Assembly (NCBI GenBank): GCA_944384195.1
Contig: CALWSK010000003.1
Location: 138,826 to 202,825, forward strand
Source of the DNA: an uncultured Clostridia bacterium
GTDB lineage: Bacteria; Bacillota; Clostridia; Lachnospirales; CAG-274
Length of the DNA stretch: 64,000 nt
Direction: 5' to 3'
A model generated the notes under the pieces. That model ran no database searches and was not told where the DNA came from. It saw only the letters and a list, made by a program, of their open reading frames with translations. Below are positions 34,306 to 43,572 of the stretch, in pieces. Position 1 is the first letter of the stretch; every line of letters starts with the position of its first letter. The position numbers were made by a program, and so were the translations under genes.

Positions 34306-34851
34306 TTAACCGAAGTATCTATTTAATAAACCTTCGAAAGCTCTACCGTGTCTAGCTTCATCTTTAGCCATTTCATGTACTGTATCATGGATAGCATCAA
34401 GATTATGTTCTTTAGCTTTTTTAGCAAGTTCAAATTTACCTGCAGTAGCACCATTTTCAGCAGCAACACGAAGTTCTAAGTTTTTCTTAGTAGAATCTGT
34501 AACTACTTCACCGATTAATTCTGCAAATTTAGCAGCATGTTCTGCTTCTTCAAAAGCAGCTTGTTGATAGTACATACCGATTTCTGGATAACCTTCTCTA
34601 TGAGCAACTCTTGACATAGCAAGGTACATACCAACTTCACAGCATTCGCCTTCAAAGTTCATTTTAAGACCTTCCATAATTTCTTCTGGACAACCTTGAG
34701 CAACACCTACAACGTGTTCTGTAGCCCAAGCTAATTTTCCTTCTTCTTGTACTTTGAATTTAGAAGCTGGAGCTTTACAAGTAGGGCAAGATTCTGGAGC
34801 CTCAGTTCCTTCATGAACATAACCACAAATTGTACAAACAAATTTTTTCAT
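34306..34851 (-). CDS. Reverse rubrerythrin (N-terminal rubredoxin, C-terminal di-iron domain)
   Basis: The 181-residue protein has the rubredoxin domain first, with Cys pairs CTIC (6-9) and CPTC (22-25), and a ferritin-like di-iron domain after it (about 40-180) with [25 protein letters not shown] and [11 protein letters not shown] supplying Glu and His ligands. This order is the reverse of classical rubrerythrin and is known from Clostridia, where such proteins reduce hydrogen peroxide and oxygen with NADH-dependent partners. Codon use is highly optimised and the promoter is near-consensus, so expression is probably high. Confidence 0.95.
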   Translation of the reverse strand: MKKFVCTICGYVHEGTEAPESCPTCKAPASKFKVQEEGKLAWATEHVVGVAQGCPEEIMEGLKMNFEGECCEVGMYLAMSRVAHREGYPEIGMYYQQAAFEEAEHAAKFAELIGEVVTDSTKKNLELRVAAENGATAGKFELAKKAKEHNLDAIHDTVHEMAKDEARHGRAFEGLLNRYFG

Positions 34852-34944
34852 AATTAATTCCTCCTATAATATATAAATTAAATTTAAGCTAAATTTTGAA
34901 TAACTCTTTTTTGTTTAAAAGTTATTAACTAATAACTATTATTA

Positions 34945-34973
34945 ATTATAACAGTTTTTTTTCTAAAAGTCAA
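34945..34973 (-). promoter_or_regulatory. Strong predicted sigma-A promoter of rubrerythrin
   Basis: On the minus strand TTGACT, 17 bases, TATAAT, followed by a leader of about 85 bases. I see no clear PerR-type operator around it. Confidence 0.75.
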
Positions 34974-35003
34974 TACCTTTTTAAAAAATTTTTAAAAAAT
35001 TTT

Positions 35004-36344
35004 TTACTCCCCAGAAATATCTAGCTTTCCTACAAATACACTAGGAGAACCTATAGCTCCTAAATCAAATTTTAAGTCATTTGCTATCTCTTCTATATTA
35101 AGTAAAAGATTATAAAAATTACCTGCTATAGTTATTTGCTCTACTGCTCTTTCCTTTTTACCATCTTTTATAACATATCCTCCTGCTAATATAGAAAAGT
35201 CTCCAGATATAGAGTTTACACCAGCATGCAATCCTGCTAAAGAAGTTATATATATCCCATCTTGCATTTTTTCAAATACTTCTTCTAATGACAAATCACC
35301 ATTTTTTATATAAAAGTTTGTTGTAGAAGTTGTAATTTTACCTTTATAAGATTTAAAGCCATTACCAGTAGATTTTACTTTATCTTTTTCTGCACTTTTT
35401 AAAGTATAAAGATAAGTTTTTAAAACTCCATTTTCTACTATATTTTTATTATAACAAGCTACACCTTCATAATCAAATCCACAAGAACCAAAACCACCTT
35501 CTAATAAAGGCTCATCTACAATATTTATTTTATCACTTGCTATTTTCTCTCCTACTTTATTTTTAAGAAGAGAAAATCCCTTTTGTACATTTTCTGCATA
35601 AAAATTTGATACAAAACAAGATAATAAATCTACAAAACTTTCATTTTTAAATATAACATTATATTTTTGAGATTTTAAAGAACTGGCATTTAAAGAAGTA
35701 ATAGCTTCTTCTACTGCCTCTTTCCCTATTTCTTTAGCATTTATAGTATCTAAGCTAAAACCACCTTTTATACAAGAGCCAGATTTTATAATATCATTAT
35801 CTTTTGCAAGACAACTAACATATGCAAAAATATAATTACTTTTTTTATTAAGCTCAAGTCCTTTTGTATTTGATATGTAAAGTTTATTATAGACCTTAGA
35901 TACAATACAATGATTACAACTAATTATTCTATCATCTTTAGAAAGCACTTCTTTTTCTATATCCAAACCTAAGACTTTAAGCTCTTCTATTCCTACCTCT
36001 TCTAGATTTTCATAATATGTCTTTACTTGTTTATATTCTTTATCGCCTTCATAAATAAACTCTTTTTCATTACTATCTATAATTATTGCATTTTGCTTTG
36101 CATAAGATATAAGATTATCTATAATACTATCATCTATTTTTTCAGAATAAGCATATCCTATTTTATCATCAAAAAATCCTCTAAAAGATAATCCTCCACT
36201 TTGGGTAATATCAAATTTTTCTATATCACCTTTAAATACATTAACTTTTAAGCTCTCGCTAGAAGAATAAAATATTTCACAATCAGTAAAGCCTTCTTCT
36301 TTTGCTCTATCAAATATTTTTAATTTTAAACTTTGTATATCCAT
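35004..36344 (-). CDS. tldE: TldE/PmbA-family metalloprotease subunit
   Basis: The start is the ATG at 36344, preceded by GGGGGTAGG; it overlaps the end of tldD, giving 446 residues. TldE pairs with TldD in a heterodimeric metallopeptidase; TldE lacks the zinc motif but shapes the active chamber. Family marks include FRGFFDDKIGYAYSEK, LEGGFGSCGFDYEGVACYN and GLHAGVNSISGDFSILAGGYVI (motif ends quoted: GLHAG and SGDFS). In E. coli the pair matures microcin B17 and degrades CcdA; the role in Clostridia without such peptides nearby is unclear. Confidence 0.93.
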   Translation of the reverse strand: MDIQSLKLKIFDRAKEEGFTDCEIFYSSSESLKVNVFKGDIEKFDITQSGGLSFRGFFDDKIGYAYSEKIDDSIIDNLISYAKQNAIIIDSNEKEFIYEGDKEYKQVKTYYENLEEVGIEELKVLGLDIEKEVLSKDDRIISCNHCIVSKVYNKLYISNTKGLELNKKSNYIFAYVSCLAKDNDIIKSGSCIKGGFSLDTINAKEIGKEAVEEAITSLNASSLKSQKYNVIFKNESFVDLLSCFVSNFYAENVQKGFSLLKNKVGEKIASDKINIVDEPLLEGGFGSCGFDYEGVACYNKNIVENGVLKTYLYTLKSAEKDKVKSTGNGFKSYKGKITTSTTNFYIKNGDLSLEEVFEKMQDGIYITSLAGLHAGVNSISGDFSILAGGYVIKDGKKERAVEQITIAGNFYNLLLNIEEIANDLKFDLGAIGSPSVFVGKLDISGE

Positions 36345-36348
36345 AAAC

Positions 36349-37737
36349 CTACCCCCTTCCGCCAACAGTCATTTTAGACACTCTAATCATAGGTTGTCCA
36401 ACACAAGTAGGAACAGAACCACTAGAAGCTCCACATACTCCTTCAGAATGCTCGAGATTATCAGATACCATATCTATATCTTTTAAAACTTCTTCTCCTT
36501 TTCCAATTAGAGTAGCTCCTCTTACGGGAGTTGTTATTTTTCCATTTTCTATAAGGTAGGCTTCCCTTACTGCAAAATTAAATTCTCCAGTAGCCGGATT
36601 TACAGACCCTCCTCCCATATATTTTGCATAAATACCTTTTTCTGTATTTTTTATTATATCTTCTTTTTTATCTGTCCCATTTGCTATGAATGTATTACGC
36701 ATTCTAGGTACAGGAGCAAATTTATATCCTTCACGTCTACAAGAACCAGTAGACTTCATACCTATTTTTTCTCCATAAAAATTGTCAACAAGATAACTTT
36801 TTAAAATTCCATTTTCTATAAGGACTGTTCTTTGGGCTTCTTCTCCCTCATCATCTATATTTATAGAACCCCATTTGTTGGGAATAGTCCCATCATCTAT
36901 AGCAGTAACTTTACTACTAGCCACCCTCTCTCCTATCTTGCCAGCAAATACACTATCGCCACGTGCAATTTTTATGGCCTCTAAGCCGTGTCCACAAGCC
37001 TCGTGAAAAATAACTCCACCAAATCCATTATCTATAACAACTGGCATCTTGCCACTTGGACAAAATCCTGCTTTAAGCATAGTAACAGCAGAACGGCTAG
37101 CCTCTCTTGCAAGCTCTTTTATATTTATATCATTATAAAATTCATATCCCATAAGAGCCCCAGGACTTATAGAACCTGTTTGTTTTTCTGTTTCACTAGA
37201 AGCTACAGAATTTAAGGTAAGTCTTGTTCTTATTCTCCTATCTTCAGAAAATACTCCTTTAGTGTTTATTATACATACATCTTGTATAGAGTACATATAA
37301 GATGCTATAGTTTCTGTTATATGCTTGTCATATTTAAAGGCACAGTTGCTACCTTCTTTTAATAAACCTACTATCTTAGTTTTATCTATAGTAGTAGGTA
37401 TTATTTTATATTTATGTACGCCAAGATTTTTATAATCTTTTTTATTATATTCTTTAAGATTTACTGATCTATTTTCATTTGTAGCTAAAGAAACTTCTTT
37501 TGCCATCTTAAGAAGATTTTCTCTATCTAAATTATTTGTATAGGCATATATAGTGTTACCCTTATAAAATATTCTAAGCCCAAGTCCAAAATCTATACCA
37601 GAAAGAGCAGTATCTACATTTCCATTTACAAGAGAAATAGAAGCTTTATCATTATTTTCTATAAAAATTTCAGCAAATTCTGCTCCTCTAGAAGTTGCTA
37701 TAGTTAAAATATCATCAGCTAGATTTTTATCTATCAT
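36349..37737 (-). CDS. tldD: TldD-family metalloprotease, catalytic subunit
   Basis: The 462-residue protein carries the TldD zinc motif HEACGH (245-250; HExxxH) in GVIFHEACGHGLEA, with the Cys ligand region near the C-terminus in GVCGASSGSVPTCVGQP. The N-terminal half has the DUF-like ISLVNGNVDTALSG and GFGLRIF-type strand. The ATG follows GGAGG by 6 bases. It is first in tldD-tldE with a good promoter upstream. Substrates are unfolded peptides threaded through the heterodimer tunnel in the known structure; no precursor-peptide gene is visible here. Confidence 0.95.
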   Translation of the reverse strand: MIDKNLADDILTIATSRGAEFAEIFIENNDKASISLVNGNVDTALSGIDFGLGLRIFYKGNTIYAYTNNLDRENLLKMAKEVSLATNENRSVNLKEYNKKDYKNLGVHKYKIIPTTIDKTKIVGLLKEGSNCAFKYDKHITETIASYMYSIQDVCIINTKGVFSEDRRIRTRLTLNSVASSETEKQTGSISPGALMGYEFYNDINIKELAREASRSAVTMLKAGFCPSGKMPVVIDNGFGGVIFHEACGHGLEAIKIARGDSVFAGKIGERVASSKVTAIDDGTIPNKWGSINIDDEGEEAQRTVLIENGILKSYLVDNFYGEKIGMKSTGSCRREGYKFAPVPRMRNTFIANGTDKKEDIIKNTEKGIYAKYMGGGSVNPATGEFNFAVREAYLIENGKITTPVRGATLIGKGEEVLKDIDMVSDNLEHSEGVCGASSGSVPTCVGQPMIRVSKMTVGGRG

Positions 37738-37761
37738 AAATCCACCTCCTATAATATAATT

Positions 37762-37790
37762 ATTATATAATATATATATTTATATATCAA
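37762..37790 (-). promoter_or_regulatory. Predicted sigma-A promoter of tldD-tldE
   Basis: On the minus strand TTGATA, 17 bases, TATAAT, 25 bases before the start codon. Confidence 0.6.
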
Positions 37791-37925
37791 CTAAAAATGT
37801 GTATGTAAATTATATTTTAATATATTAAACAAATTTTATATTTATATATTAAATAAAAAAATTCTTGTTTTAAATAGAAAAATTGTTATAAAATAACAAA
37901 TTTTATTAGTATTTTTTAAATATAC

Positions 37926-37954
37926 TTGATATATTTTAGTCTTTAGTATAAAAT
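37926..37954 (+). promoter_or_regulatory. Upstream copy of a tandem ferredoxin promoter
   Basis: TTGATA, 17 bases, TAAAAT. The same architecture recurs exactly 50 bases downstream in a similar sequence context (TACTTGATATATTT). The rest of the gap 37738-38050 is plain AT-rich DNA with the tldD promoter at its left end. Confidence 0.5.
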
Positions 37955-37961
37955 ATAGGTG

Positions 37962-38004
37962 TATCAAAATTGTACTTGATATATTTAATAGTTTATTATA
38001 AAAT
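37962..38004 (+). promoter_or_regulatory. Proximal ferredoxin promoter with overlapping inverted repeat
   Basis: TTGATA (37976-37981), 17 bases, TAAAAT (37999-38004). The -35 box forms the right arm of TATCAA-N8-TTGATA (37962-37981), an operator-like arrangement. Leader of about 40 bases to the AGGAGG site. Confidence 0.55.
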
Positions 38005-38050
38005 ATTATTGTAAATTTATTTTACAAAAATTTTCAGGAGGTTTTTTAAA

Positions 38051-38221
38051 ATGGCATATTCAATTAATGATGATTGTATCAGCTGTGGAGCTTGTGCTGC
38101 AGAGTGCCCTGTAAATGCAATCTCTGAAGGTGACACTAAATATATTATAGACGCTAATATATGTATAGATTGTGGTACTTGTGCAAGCGTTTGCCCTGTA
38201 GGTGCACCTAATCCAGCTTAA
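38051..38221 (+). CDS. 2[4Fe-4S] ferredoxin
   Basis: This 56-residue protein has the classical clostridial ferredoxin pattern: Cys 9, 12, 15 and 19, and Cys 38, 41, 44 and 48, forming two CxxCxxCxxxCP cluster motifs in pseudo-twofold repeats. It is a low-potential electron carrier for hydrogenase, oxidoreductases and Rnf-type reactions in anaerobes. The ATG follows AGGAGG by 9 bases. It is monocistronic, with two tandem promoters and its own terminator. Identification is very secure. Confidence 0.97.
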   Translation: MAYSINDDCISCGACAAECPVNAISEGDTKYIIDANICIDCGTCASVCPVGAPNPA

Positions 38222-38232
38222 TTATTTTAGGT

Positions 38233-38260
38233 AAAAAAAGGAGCATTAGCTCCTTTTTTA
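38233..38260 (+). terminator. Intrinsic terminator after ferredoxin
   Basis: AAAAAAGGAGC and GCTCCTTTTTT around ATTA, 12 bases after the stop codon. Confidence 0.88.
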
Positions 38261-38313
38261 TAATATATTAAAAATATAAAATAAATATACAATAATATAA
38301 AGGAGATATATAT

Positions 38314-39186
38314 ATGAACGATAGATACAAATTAAACTGTGAACTTGCCCAAATGCTAAAAGGTGGAGTTATTATGGATGTTACAACTCCAGAACAAGCA
38401 AAAATAGCAGAAGAAGCTGGCGCTTGTGCTGTTATGGCTCTTGAGAAAATTCCAGCGGATATAAGGGCTTGTGGTGGTGTTGCTAGAATGAGCGACCCTA
38501 AAATGATTCAAGAAATACAACAAGCTGTTAGCATACCTGTTATGGCTAAAGTTAGAATAGGACATTTTGTAGAAGCCTCTTTATTAGAAGCTATAGAAAT
38601 AGATTACATAGACGAAAGCGAAGTATTAACTCCTGCTGATGATTGCTATCACATAGATAAAACAAAATTTAAAGTACCTTTTGTATGCGGAGCTAAAGAC
38701 CTTGGAGAAGCTTTAAGAAGAATATCTGAAGGTGCTTCTATGATTAGAACAAAAGGTGAACCTGGAACTGGAGATATAGTACAAGCAGTACGCCATATGA
38801 GAATGATAAATTCTGAAATAAGAAGAGTCCAAACTCTTAGAGATGACGAGCTTTTTGATAATGCTAAACGTCTTGGTGTTCCTTATGAACTTTTATTATA
38901 TGTGAAAGAAAACGGAAAACTTCCTGTTGTAAACTTTGCTGCTGGTGGTGTTGCTACTCCTGCTGATGCATCTTTAATGATGAACCTTGGAGCAGAAGGA
39001 GTATTTGTAGGTTCTGGTATTTTTAAATCTGGAAACCCTGTAAAAAGAGCTTCTGCTATAGTAAAAGCAGTTACTAACTATCAAGACTATAAACTTATAG
39101 CAGAACTTTCAAAAGACCTTGGAGAAGCTATGGTAGGTATTAATGAAAGCGAGATAGAGCTTTTAATGGCAGAAAGAGGCAAATAA
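38314..39186 (+). CDS. pdxS: Pyridoxal 5'-phosphate synthase subunit PdxS
   Basis: PdxS builds PLP from ribose 5-phosphate, glyceraldehyde 3-phosphate and ammonia supplied by PdxT. The 290-residue barrel protein has Asp22 in [10 protein letters not shown], the Schiff-base Lys79 in VMAKVRIGH, the second Lys in [11 protein letters not shown] and the GVFVGSGIF phosphate loop. Length is normal. The ATG follows AAGGAGAT. Its stop overlaps the pdxT start (TAATG), so the two are translationally coupled. Confidence 0.98.
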   Translation: MNDRYKLNCELAQMLKGGVIMDVTTPEQAKIAEEAGACAVMALEKIPADIRACGGVARMSDPKMIQEIQQAVSIPVMAKVRIGHFVEASLLEAIEIDYIDESEVLTPADDCYHIDKTKFKVPFVCGAKDLGEALRRISEGASMIRTKGEPGTGDIVQAVRHMRMINSEIRRVQTLRDDELFDNAKRLGVPYELLLYVKENGKLPVVNFAAGGVATPADASLMMNLGAEGVFVGSGIFKSGNPVKRASAIVKAVTNYQDYKLIAELSKDLGEAMVGINESEIELLMAERGK

Positions 39187-39758
39187 TGAAAATAGGTGTT
39201 TTATGTTTACAAGGTGCTTTTATAGAACATATAAATATACTAAATCGCCTAGGTGTAACTACATTTGAAATAAGACAGAAAAAGGATATAAATCAAGAAT
39301 TTGACGGTCTTATATTGCCTGGCGGTGAAAGCACTGTTATGGGAAAACTTCTTAAAGAGCTAGACCTTTTTGATGACTTAAAAACTAAAATAGAAAATGG
39401 TCTGCCTGTATTTGGAACTTGTGCTGGACTTTTACTTCTTTCTAAAGATATAGAAAATGATGATAGAAAACATTTTGCTACTTTGAATATAACAGCTAAA
39501 AGAAATGCTTATGGAAGACAACTTGGAAGTTTTATAACTAAAGCTACTTTTAACAATAAAGAAATACCTATGGCATTTATAAGAGCACCTTATATAAAAG
39601 AAGCAAATAAAGATGTAGAAATTTTATCTATAGTAGATGGGAACATAGTTGCCGTAAGAGAAAAAAATCAGTTAGCAACAGCATTCCACCCAGAGCTTAC
39701 AGATGATGATTATGTTCATAAATATTTCTTAGAAATGATAAATAATTCTAAATTATAA
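39186..39758 (+). CDS. pdxT: Pyridoxal 5'-phosphate synthase glutaminase subunit PdxT
   Basis: PdxT is a class I glutamine amidotransferase that releases ammonia for PdxS in a 12+12 complex. The 190-residue protein has the LPGGEST loop (44-50), nucleophile Cys79 in GTCAG and the His168/Glu170 pair in FHPE. The start codon overlaps the pdxS stop. No clear terminator follows before the chemoreceptor gene, but a separate promoter is present there. Confidence 0.97.
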   Translation: MKIGVLCLQGAFIEHINILNRLGVTTFEIRQKKDINQEFDGLILPGGESTVMGKLLKELDLFDDLKTKIENGLPVFGTCAGLLLLSKDIENDDRKHFATLNITAKRNAYGRQLGSFITKATFNNKEIPMAFIRAPYIKEANKDVEILSIVDGNIVAVREKNQLATAFHPELTDDDYVHKYFLEMINNSKL

Positions 39759-39849
39759 CAGAATATTTATACATTATTTTATTAATTTTGCTATTTTGTA
39801 AAAAATTTACATTTTTAGCCAAATTTCCCTTTTCTTCGTAATTTTACAC

Positions 39850-39878
39850 TTGTTTATAATAATTAAATATATTATAAT
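39850..39878 (+). promoter_or_regulatory. Predicted sigma-A promoter of the chemoreceptor gene
   Basis: TTGTTT, 17 bases, TATAAT, 46 bases before the start codon at 39924. Confidence 0.6.
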
Positions 39879-39923
39879 ATTATTAATTAAAAAAAATATA
39901 TAAAAGTAGAGGTGTTAAACTTA

Positions 39924-42359
39924 ATGAATGTATTCTCAAAAATTAGTCTAAAAGCTAGATGTAAAATACTATCTATTGTTACGATAGTTTTGACATTATT
40001 GCTTGGATTTTCTGGTGTAACAGACTTAAATAAGGCTAATAAAGAATTTAAAGTAAGAGTTATCTATGAACAACCTGTAACTGAAAATTCAATCCCTATT
40101 ATAAGGGAAATTTTAAATGTTCGATTTGAAATATTAAAGTCTAATGACAACTTAAATTCTGGAAACTTTGATAAAGCAATCTCTGATATTGATGCTGCTT
40201 ATCAAAAAGCTAAAAAAGCATTAGAAAGTTATATAAAAATGCTTGAAGCTTATCCAGACAATTCTCAAGATGATATTATTACTTTAACTAAAGAAATCCA
40301 CACTTTATTAGATGAGTATTATTCAAAAACAATACAAAATATAAAATACTTAAAAGAAGGAAATAATCAACAATTTCAATCACAAAATAATGAAATTGTT
40401 AAAATTATAGATTCTCTTTTAGAAAAAGTATTTGCATTACCTACTAATACTTTTGATAGTATGATTTCTAGCTTGGATGATGTATCTAAAGGTATGAGTT
40501 TCCTTAGAATCGGCTTAATAATATTAACAATACTTATGGCAGTATTTGTTTTTGTATTCACAACTTTATTATCATCATCTATAACAAAACCTATAGAAAA
40601 AATTAAATCTGCTGCTTATAAGGTTTTAGCTGGTGATTTAGACATAGATATACGAACTAATAACACAGATGAACTTGGAGATTTATCAAATACTATAGCA
40701 AATATGTCTGGTACTATACAATGTATAATAGATGATATTAATGACTTATCTAATCATCTAGAAGAAGGAAATACTTCTTATAGAATAAATACTAATAAAT
40801 ATAGAGGAGCATTTAATGATGCTACTAATTCTATAAATATAGCTATTAATAATCTTGTAAATGATAGTTTATATGTTGCTGAAAATATTAAAGAAATAGA
40901 AAAAGGTAACTTTGAAAGAGAAATTATAAAACTTAAGGGCGATAAAGATGTTTCAACTCAAGCTCTTAGAAATATCCAAGAAACATTAAAAATAGTTTCC
41001 TTTGAAATTAATGCTCTTATAAACTCTGCAATTGATGGTAAATTAGATTATAAAATTGATACAAGTAAATATAGTGGAACTTGGAAGGAAAGTGTAGAAG
41101 GACTTAACCTCTTTACACAAACTATATTTGAACCAATAAAGGATACTCAAAATGCTCTTAATGAATTTTCAAAAGGTAATTTCTCACATAGAATTACTAA
41201 TGAATATAAAGGCGAATTTAATAATATTAAACAAAACGTAAACTATACTGCTGAAACTATTGGTTCATATATTTCTGAAATTTCTAAAATATTAAATGAA
41301 ATGGCTCATAAAGATTTTACTGGCTCTATAGATAAAGAATATGTTGGAGACTTTAAAGCTATACAAAAATCTGTAACTCTTATACTTAAAAATCTTAATG
41401 ACCTTACAAAAGGCATTATTACTTCTGCTGAAAAAGTATCTTCTGGAGCTAGACAAATATCAGAATCTAGTATATCATTAGCAGAAGGTGCTACAGAACA
41501 AGCTGAAGCAGTAGAAAAACTTAATTATGTAATAAGAGATATATCAGAGCAAACAATGGAAAATGCTAGAAGCTCTAAAGACGCAAATAATCTTGCTATT
41601 GAAACTAGAGAAAATGCTACAAAAGGTAGCCACCAAATGAATAATATGTTAAAAGCAATGGAAGAAATAAATATTGCATCTAATAGTATTTCTAACATAA
41701 TAAAAGTTATAGAAGATATTGCTTTCCAAACAAATATTCTTGCGCTTAATGCCGCAGTTGAGGCTGCTCGTGCTGGCGAACACGGAAAAGGATTTGCCGT
41801 TGTAGCAGAAGAAGTTAGAAACCTTGCTGCAAGAAGCCAACAAGCTGCTAAAGAAACAACAGAGCTTATCGAAAGTTCAGTAGAAAAAGTGGAAGAAGGT
41901 TCTAAAATAGCTAATCAAACTGCAAATGCTCTTCTTCAAATAGTAGACCAAATACAATCTATATCTACTTTAGTAGAAACTTGTGCAAAATCATCTACTG
42001 AACAAGAAATGTCTATTAGTGAAGTTTTAAATGCTATTAGTAAAATTTCTACTGTTACTCAAAATAATACTGCTACTAGCGAAGAATCAGCTGCCGCTTC
42101 TGAACAACTTGCAAACCAAGCAGAAATATTCCATGCATCTGTAGCAGACTTTAAATTGAAAGAAGACGATATATTAAAAACTAACCCAAAATTAGATATA
42201 AAAAAATCTAAAAAAGATGAACCTATTAAAAAACCTGCTAAAAATTTAACTAAAAATTCAACTTTTGGCGATATAGATTTATCTTCAGATGATATGATAA
42301 TATTAGATGATAGCTTAGAAGATATTGTTATAGAAGATTTAGATTTTGGAAAATATTAA
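39924..42359 (+). CDS. Methyl-accepting chemotaxis protein with poly-HAMP stalk
   Basis: The ATG at 39924, with GAGGTG 9 bases upstream, is chosen over the in-frame GTG at 39912; this gives 811 residues. Two membrane helices (about 12-32 and 192-214) enclose a helical ligand-binding domain of about 160 residues. After the first HAMP come at least four HAMP-like repeats (about 285-480), each with G-N/K-F/L...KYxG...N patterns. The signalling domain (about 490-740) holds the conserved tip [20 protein letters not shown]. The tail is unusually acidic and ends DLDFGKY, without a CheR-binding pentapeptide. No other chemotaxis gene is nearby. The ligand is unknown. Confidence 0.93.
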   Translation: MNVFSKISLKARCKILSIVTIVLTLLLGFSGVTDLNKANKEFKVRVIYEQPVTENSIPIIREILNVRFEILKSNDNLNSGNFDKAISDIDAAYQKAKKALESYIKMLEAYPDNSQDDIITLTKEIHTLLDEYYSKTIQNIKYLKEGNNQQFQSQNNEIVKIIDSLLEKVFALPTNTFDSMISSLDDVSKGMSFLRIGLIILTILMAVFVFVFTTLLSSSITKPIEKIKSAAYKVLAGDLDIDIRTNNTDELGDLSNTIANMSGTIQCIIDDINDLSNHLEEGNTSYRINTNKYRGAFNDATNSINIAINNLVNDSLYVAENIKEIEKGNFEREIIKLKGDKDVSTQALRNIQETLKIVSFEINALINSAIDGKLDYKIDTSKYSGTWKESVEGLNLFTQTIFEPIKDTQNALNEFSKGNFSHRITNEYKGEFNNIKQNVNYTAETIGSYISEISKILNEMAHKDFTGSIDKEYVGDFKAIQKSVTLILKNLNDLTKGIITSAEKVSSGARQISESSISLAEGATEQAEAVEKLNYVIRDISEQTMENARSSKDANNLAIETRENATKGSHQMNNMLKAMEEINIASNSISNIIKVIEDIAFQTNILALNAAVEAARAGEHGKGFAVVAEEVRNLAARSQQAAKETTELIESSVEKVEEGSKIANQTANALLQIVDQIQSISTLVETCAKSSTEQEMSISEVLNAISKISTVTQNNTATSEESAAASEQLANQAEIFHASVADFKLKEDDILKTNPKLDIKKSKKDEPIKKPAKNLTKNSTFGDIDLSSDDMIILDDSLEDIVIEDLDFGKY

Positions 42360-42366
42360 AATATAT

Positions 42367-42418
42367 AAAAACTAAAAAAAGTAGATAGATTATAATCTAT
42401 CTACTTTTTTAGTTTTTA
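42367..42418. terminator. Perfect bidirectional terminator between the chemoreceptor gene and nagA
   Basis: A6 GTAGATAGATTA and its exact complement make an 18+18 inverted repeat, with further A/T complementarity outside. It serves the convergent genes on both strands. Confidence 0.9.
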
Positions 42419-43513
42419 TATAACTTTAACTATATTAAGTTCTTTATCCATTATTACAATATCTGCAATCTTACCTATAGATAAGCTCCCTACTTTATCA
42501 AAAATATTAATACTTTTAGCAGCTGTTTTCGTACAAGCTTTAATAGCTTCTTCTAAAGGTATTCCAAAAGATACAGCTTTTCTCATACATTCTGTCAAAA
42601 CAGTAGCAGAACCTGCTATAGTTCCATCTGATAAAGTAGCTTTTCTATCTTTCATAGTTACTTCTTGCCCACCAAGCTCATAAGTCCCATTTTCCATACC
42701 AGTAGCCATCATACCATCACTTATAAGCACTACCCTATCTTCAAACATTTTAAAAGTAGCTCGGACAACACTTGGATGAATATGTATACCATCTGATATA
42801 ATCTCTACAAAACTATCTTTACTATCAAATGCTGCCCCTATAACTCCTGGATTTCTATGATTAAAAGGTGGCATAGCATTAAATATATGCGTAACTCTAG
42901 AAGCTCCATTTTCAAATGCTTCCTTAGCAGTATTATAATCTGCTGTAGTATGACCTAAAGATATTTTTACTTCATCTTTCATAGCTTTTATAAACTCAAA
43001 ATTTTCATCACATTCTGGTGCCATAGTAACTATCTTTATCATATTATCACAAGCTTTATTTAATTCTTTAAATATTTCTACCTCTGGAGTTATTATATAT
43101 TTTGAATCTTGAGCACCTTTTTTTGCTTCTGAAAGAAAAGGACCTTCCATATGTATACCAACTATTCTAGCACAATCACTAGGTAAAGAATTTGTAGCTG
43201 TATTAAATATTTCTTTTAATAAATCTTTACTAAGTGTCATAGAAGTTGGGCAAAAAGAAGTTACGCCTTGACTTTTTAAATATCTAGCTATGGCCTCAAG
43301 CCCTGATAAATCTTTATCACAAAAATCGTGCCCTGTAGCACCATGTATATGAGTATCTATAAGACCTGGTATAACATAATTACCTTTTGCATCTATCTCT
43401 GCCTTATCTTCTACTTCATCTATGCTAGATACTATTATTCCATTATTTATATATAAATCTTTTTCTTCAAAAAAGCAGTCTTCATTAAAAACTAAACCAT
43501 TTTTTATAATCAT
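42416..43513 (-). CDS. nagA: N-acetylglucosamine-6-phosphate deacetylase
   Basis: NagA deacetylates GlcNAc-6-phosphate to glucosamine-6-phosphate. The 365-residue amidohydrolase has metal ligands His55 and His57 in GLIDTHIHGATGHDF, then GIHMEGPFLSEAKKGAQ, LGHTTADY, THIFNAMPPFNHRNPG and the catalytic Asp in LISDGM. It is the second gene of nagB-nagA. The ATG lacks a good ribosome site; a five-codon ORF with a perfect site ends 12 nt upstream and in frame. Together with NagB it feeds wall or chitin amino sugars into glycolysis, opposite in direction to GlmM. Confidence 0.97.
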   Translation of the reverse strand: MIIKNGLVFNEDCFFEEKDLYINNGIIVSSIDEVEDKAEIDAKGNYVIPGLIDTHIHGATGHDFCDKDLSGLEAIARYLKSQGVTSFCPTSMTLSKDLLKEIFNTATNSLPSDCARIVGIHMEGPFLSEAKKGAQDSKYIITPEVEIFKELNKACDNMIKIVTMAPECDENFEFIKAMKDEVKISLGHTTADYNTAKEAFENGASRVTHIFNAMPPFNHRNPGVIGAAFDSKDSFVEIISDGIHIHPSVVRATFKMFEDRVVLISDGMMATGMENGTYELGGQEVTMKDRKATLSDGTIAGSATVLTECMRKAVSFGIPLEEAIKACTKTAAKSINIFDKVGSLSIGKIADIVIMDKELNIVKVI

Positions 43514-43525
43514 ACATATATACTG

Positions 43526-43543
43526 TCAATTTAGCTTTGACAT
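43526..43543 (-). CDS. Leader mini-ORF upstream of nagA (5 codons)
   Basis: On the minus strand GAAAGGAGT precedes ATG at 43543; the ORF reads MSKLN and stops at TGA (43526-43528), 12 nt before the nagA ATG and in the nagA frame. The layout matches that before corA. It could allow ribosomes to load at a strong site and reinitiate at nagA. Coding status is unproven. Confidence 0.45.
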   Translation of the reverse strand: MSKLN

Positions 43544-43572
43544 ACTCCTTTCTATATATTTTATGCTTTATC

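Noticed and set aside
35004..37737. tldD/tldE considered as part of a peptide-antibiotic (microcin-like) cluster
   Set aside because: No precursor peptide, cyclodehydratase, radical SAM or export gene is nearby; flanks are rubrerythrin and ferredoxin.
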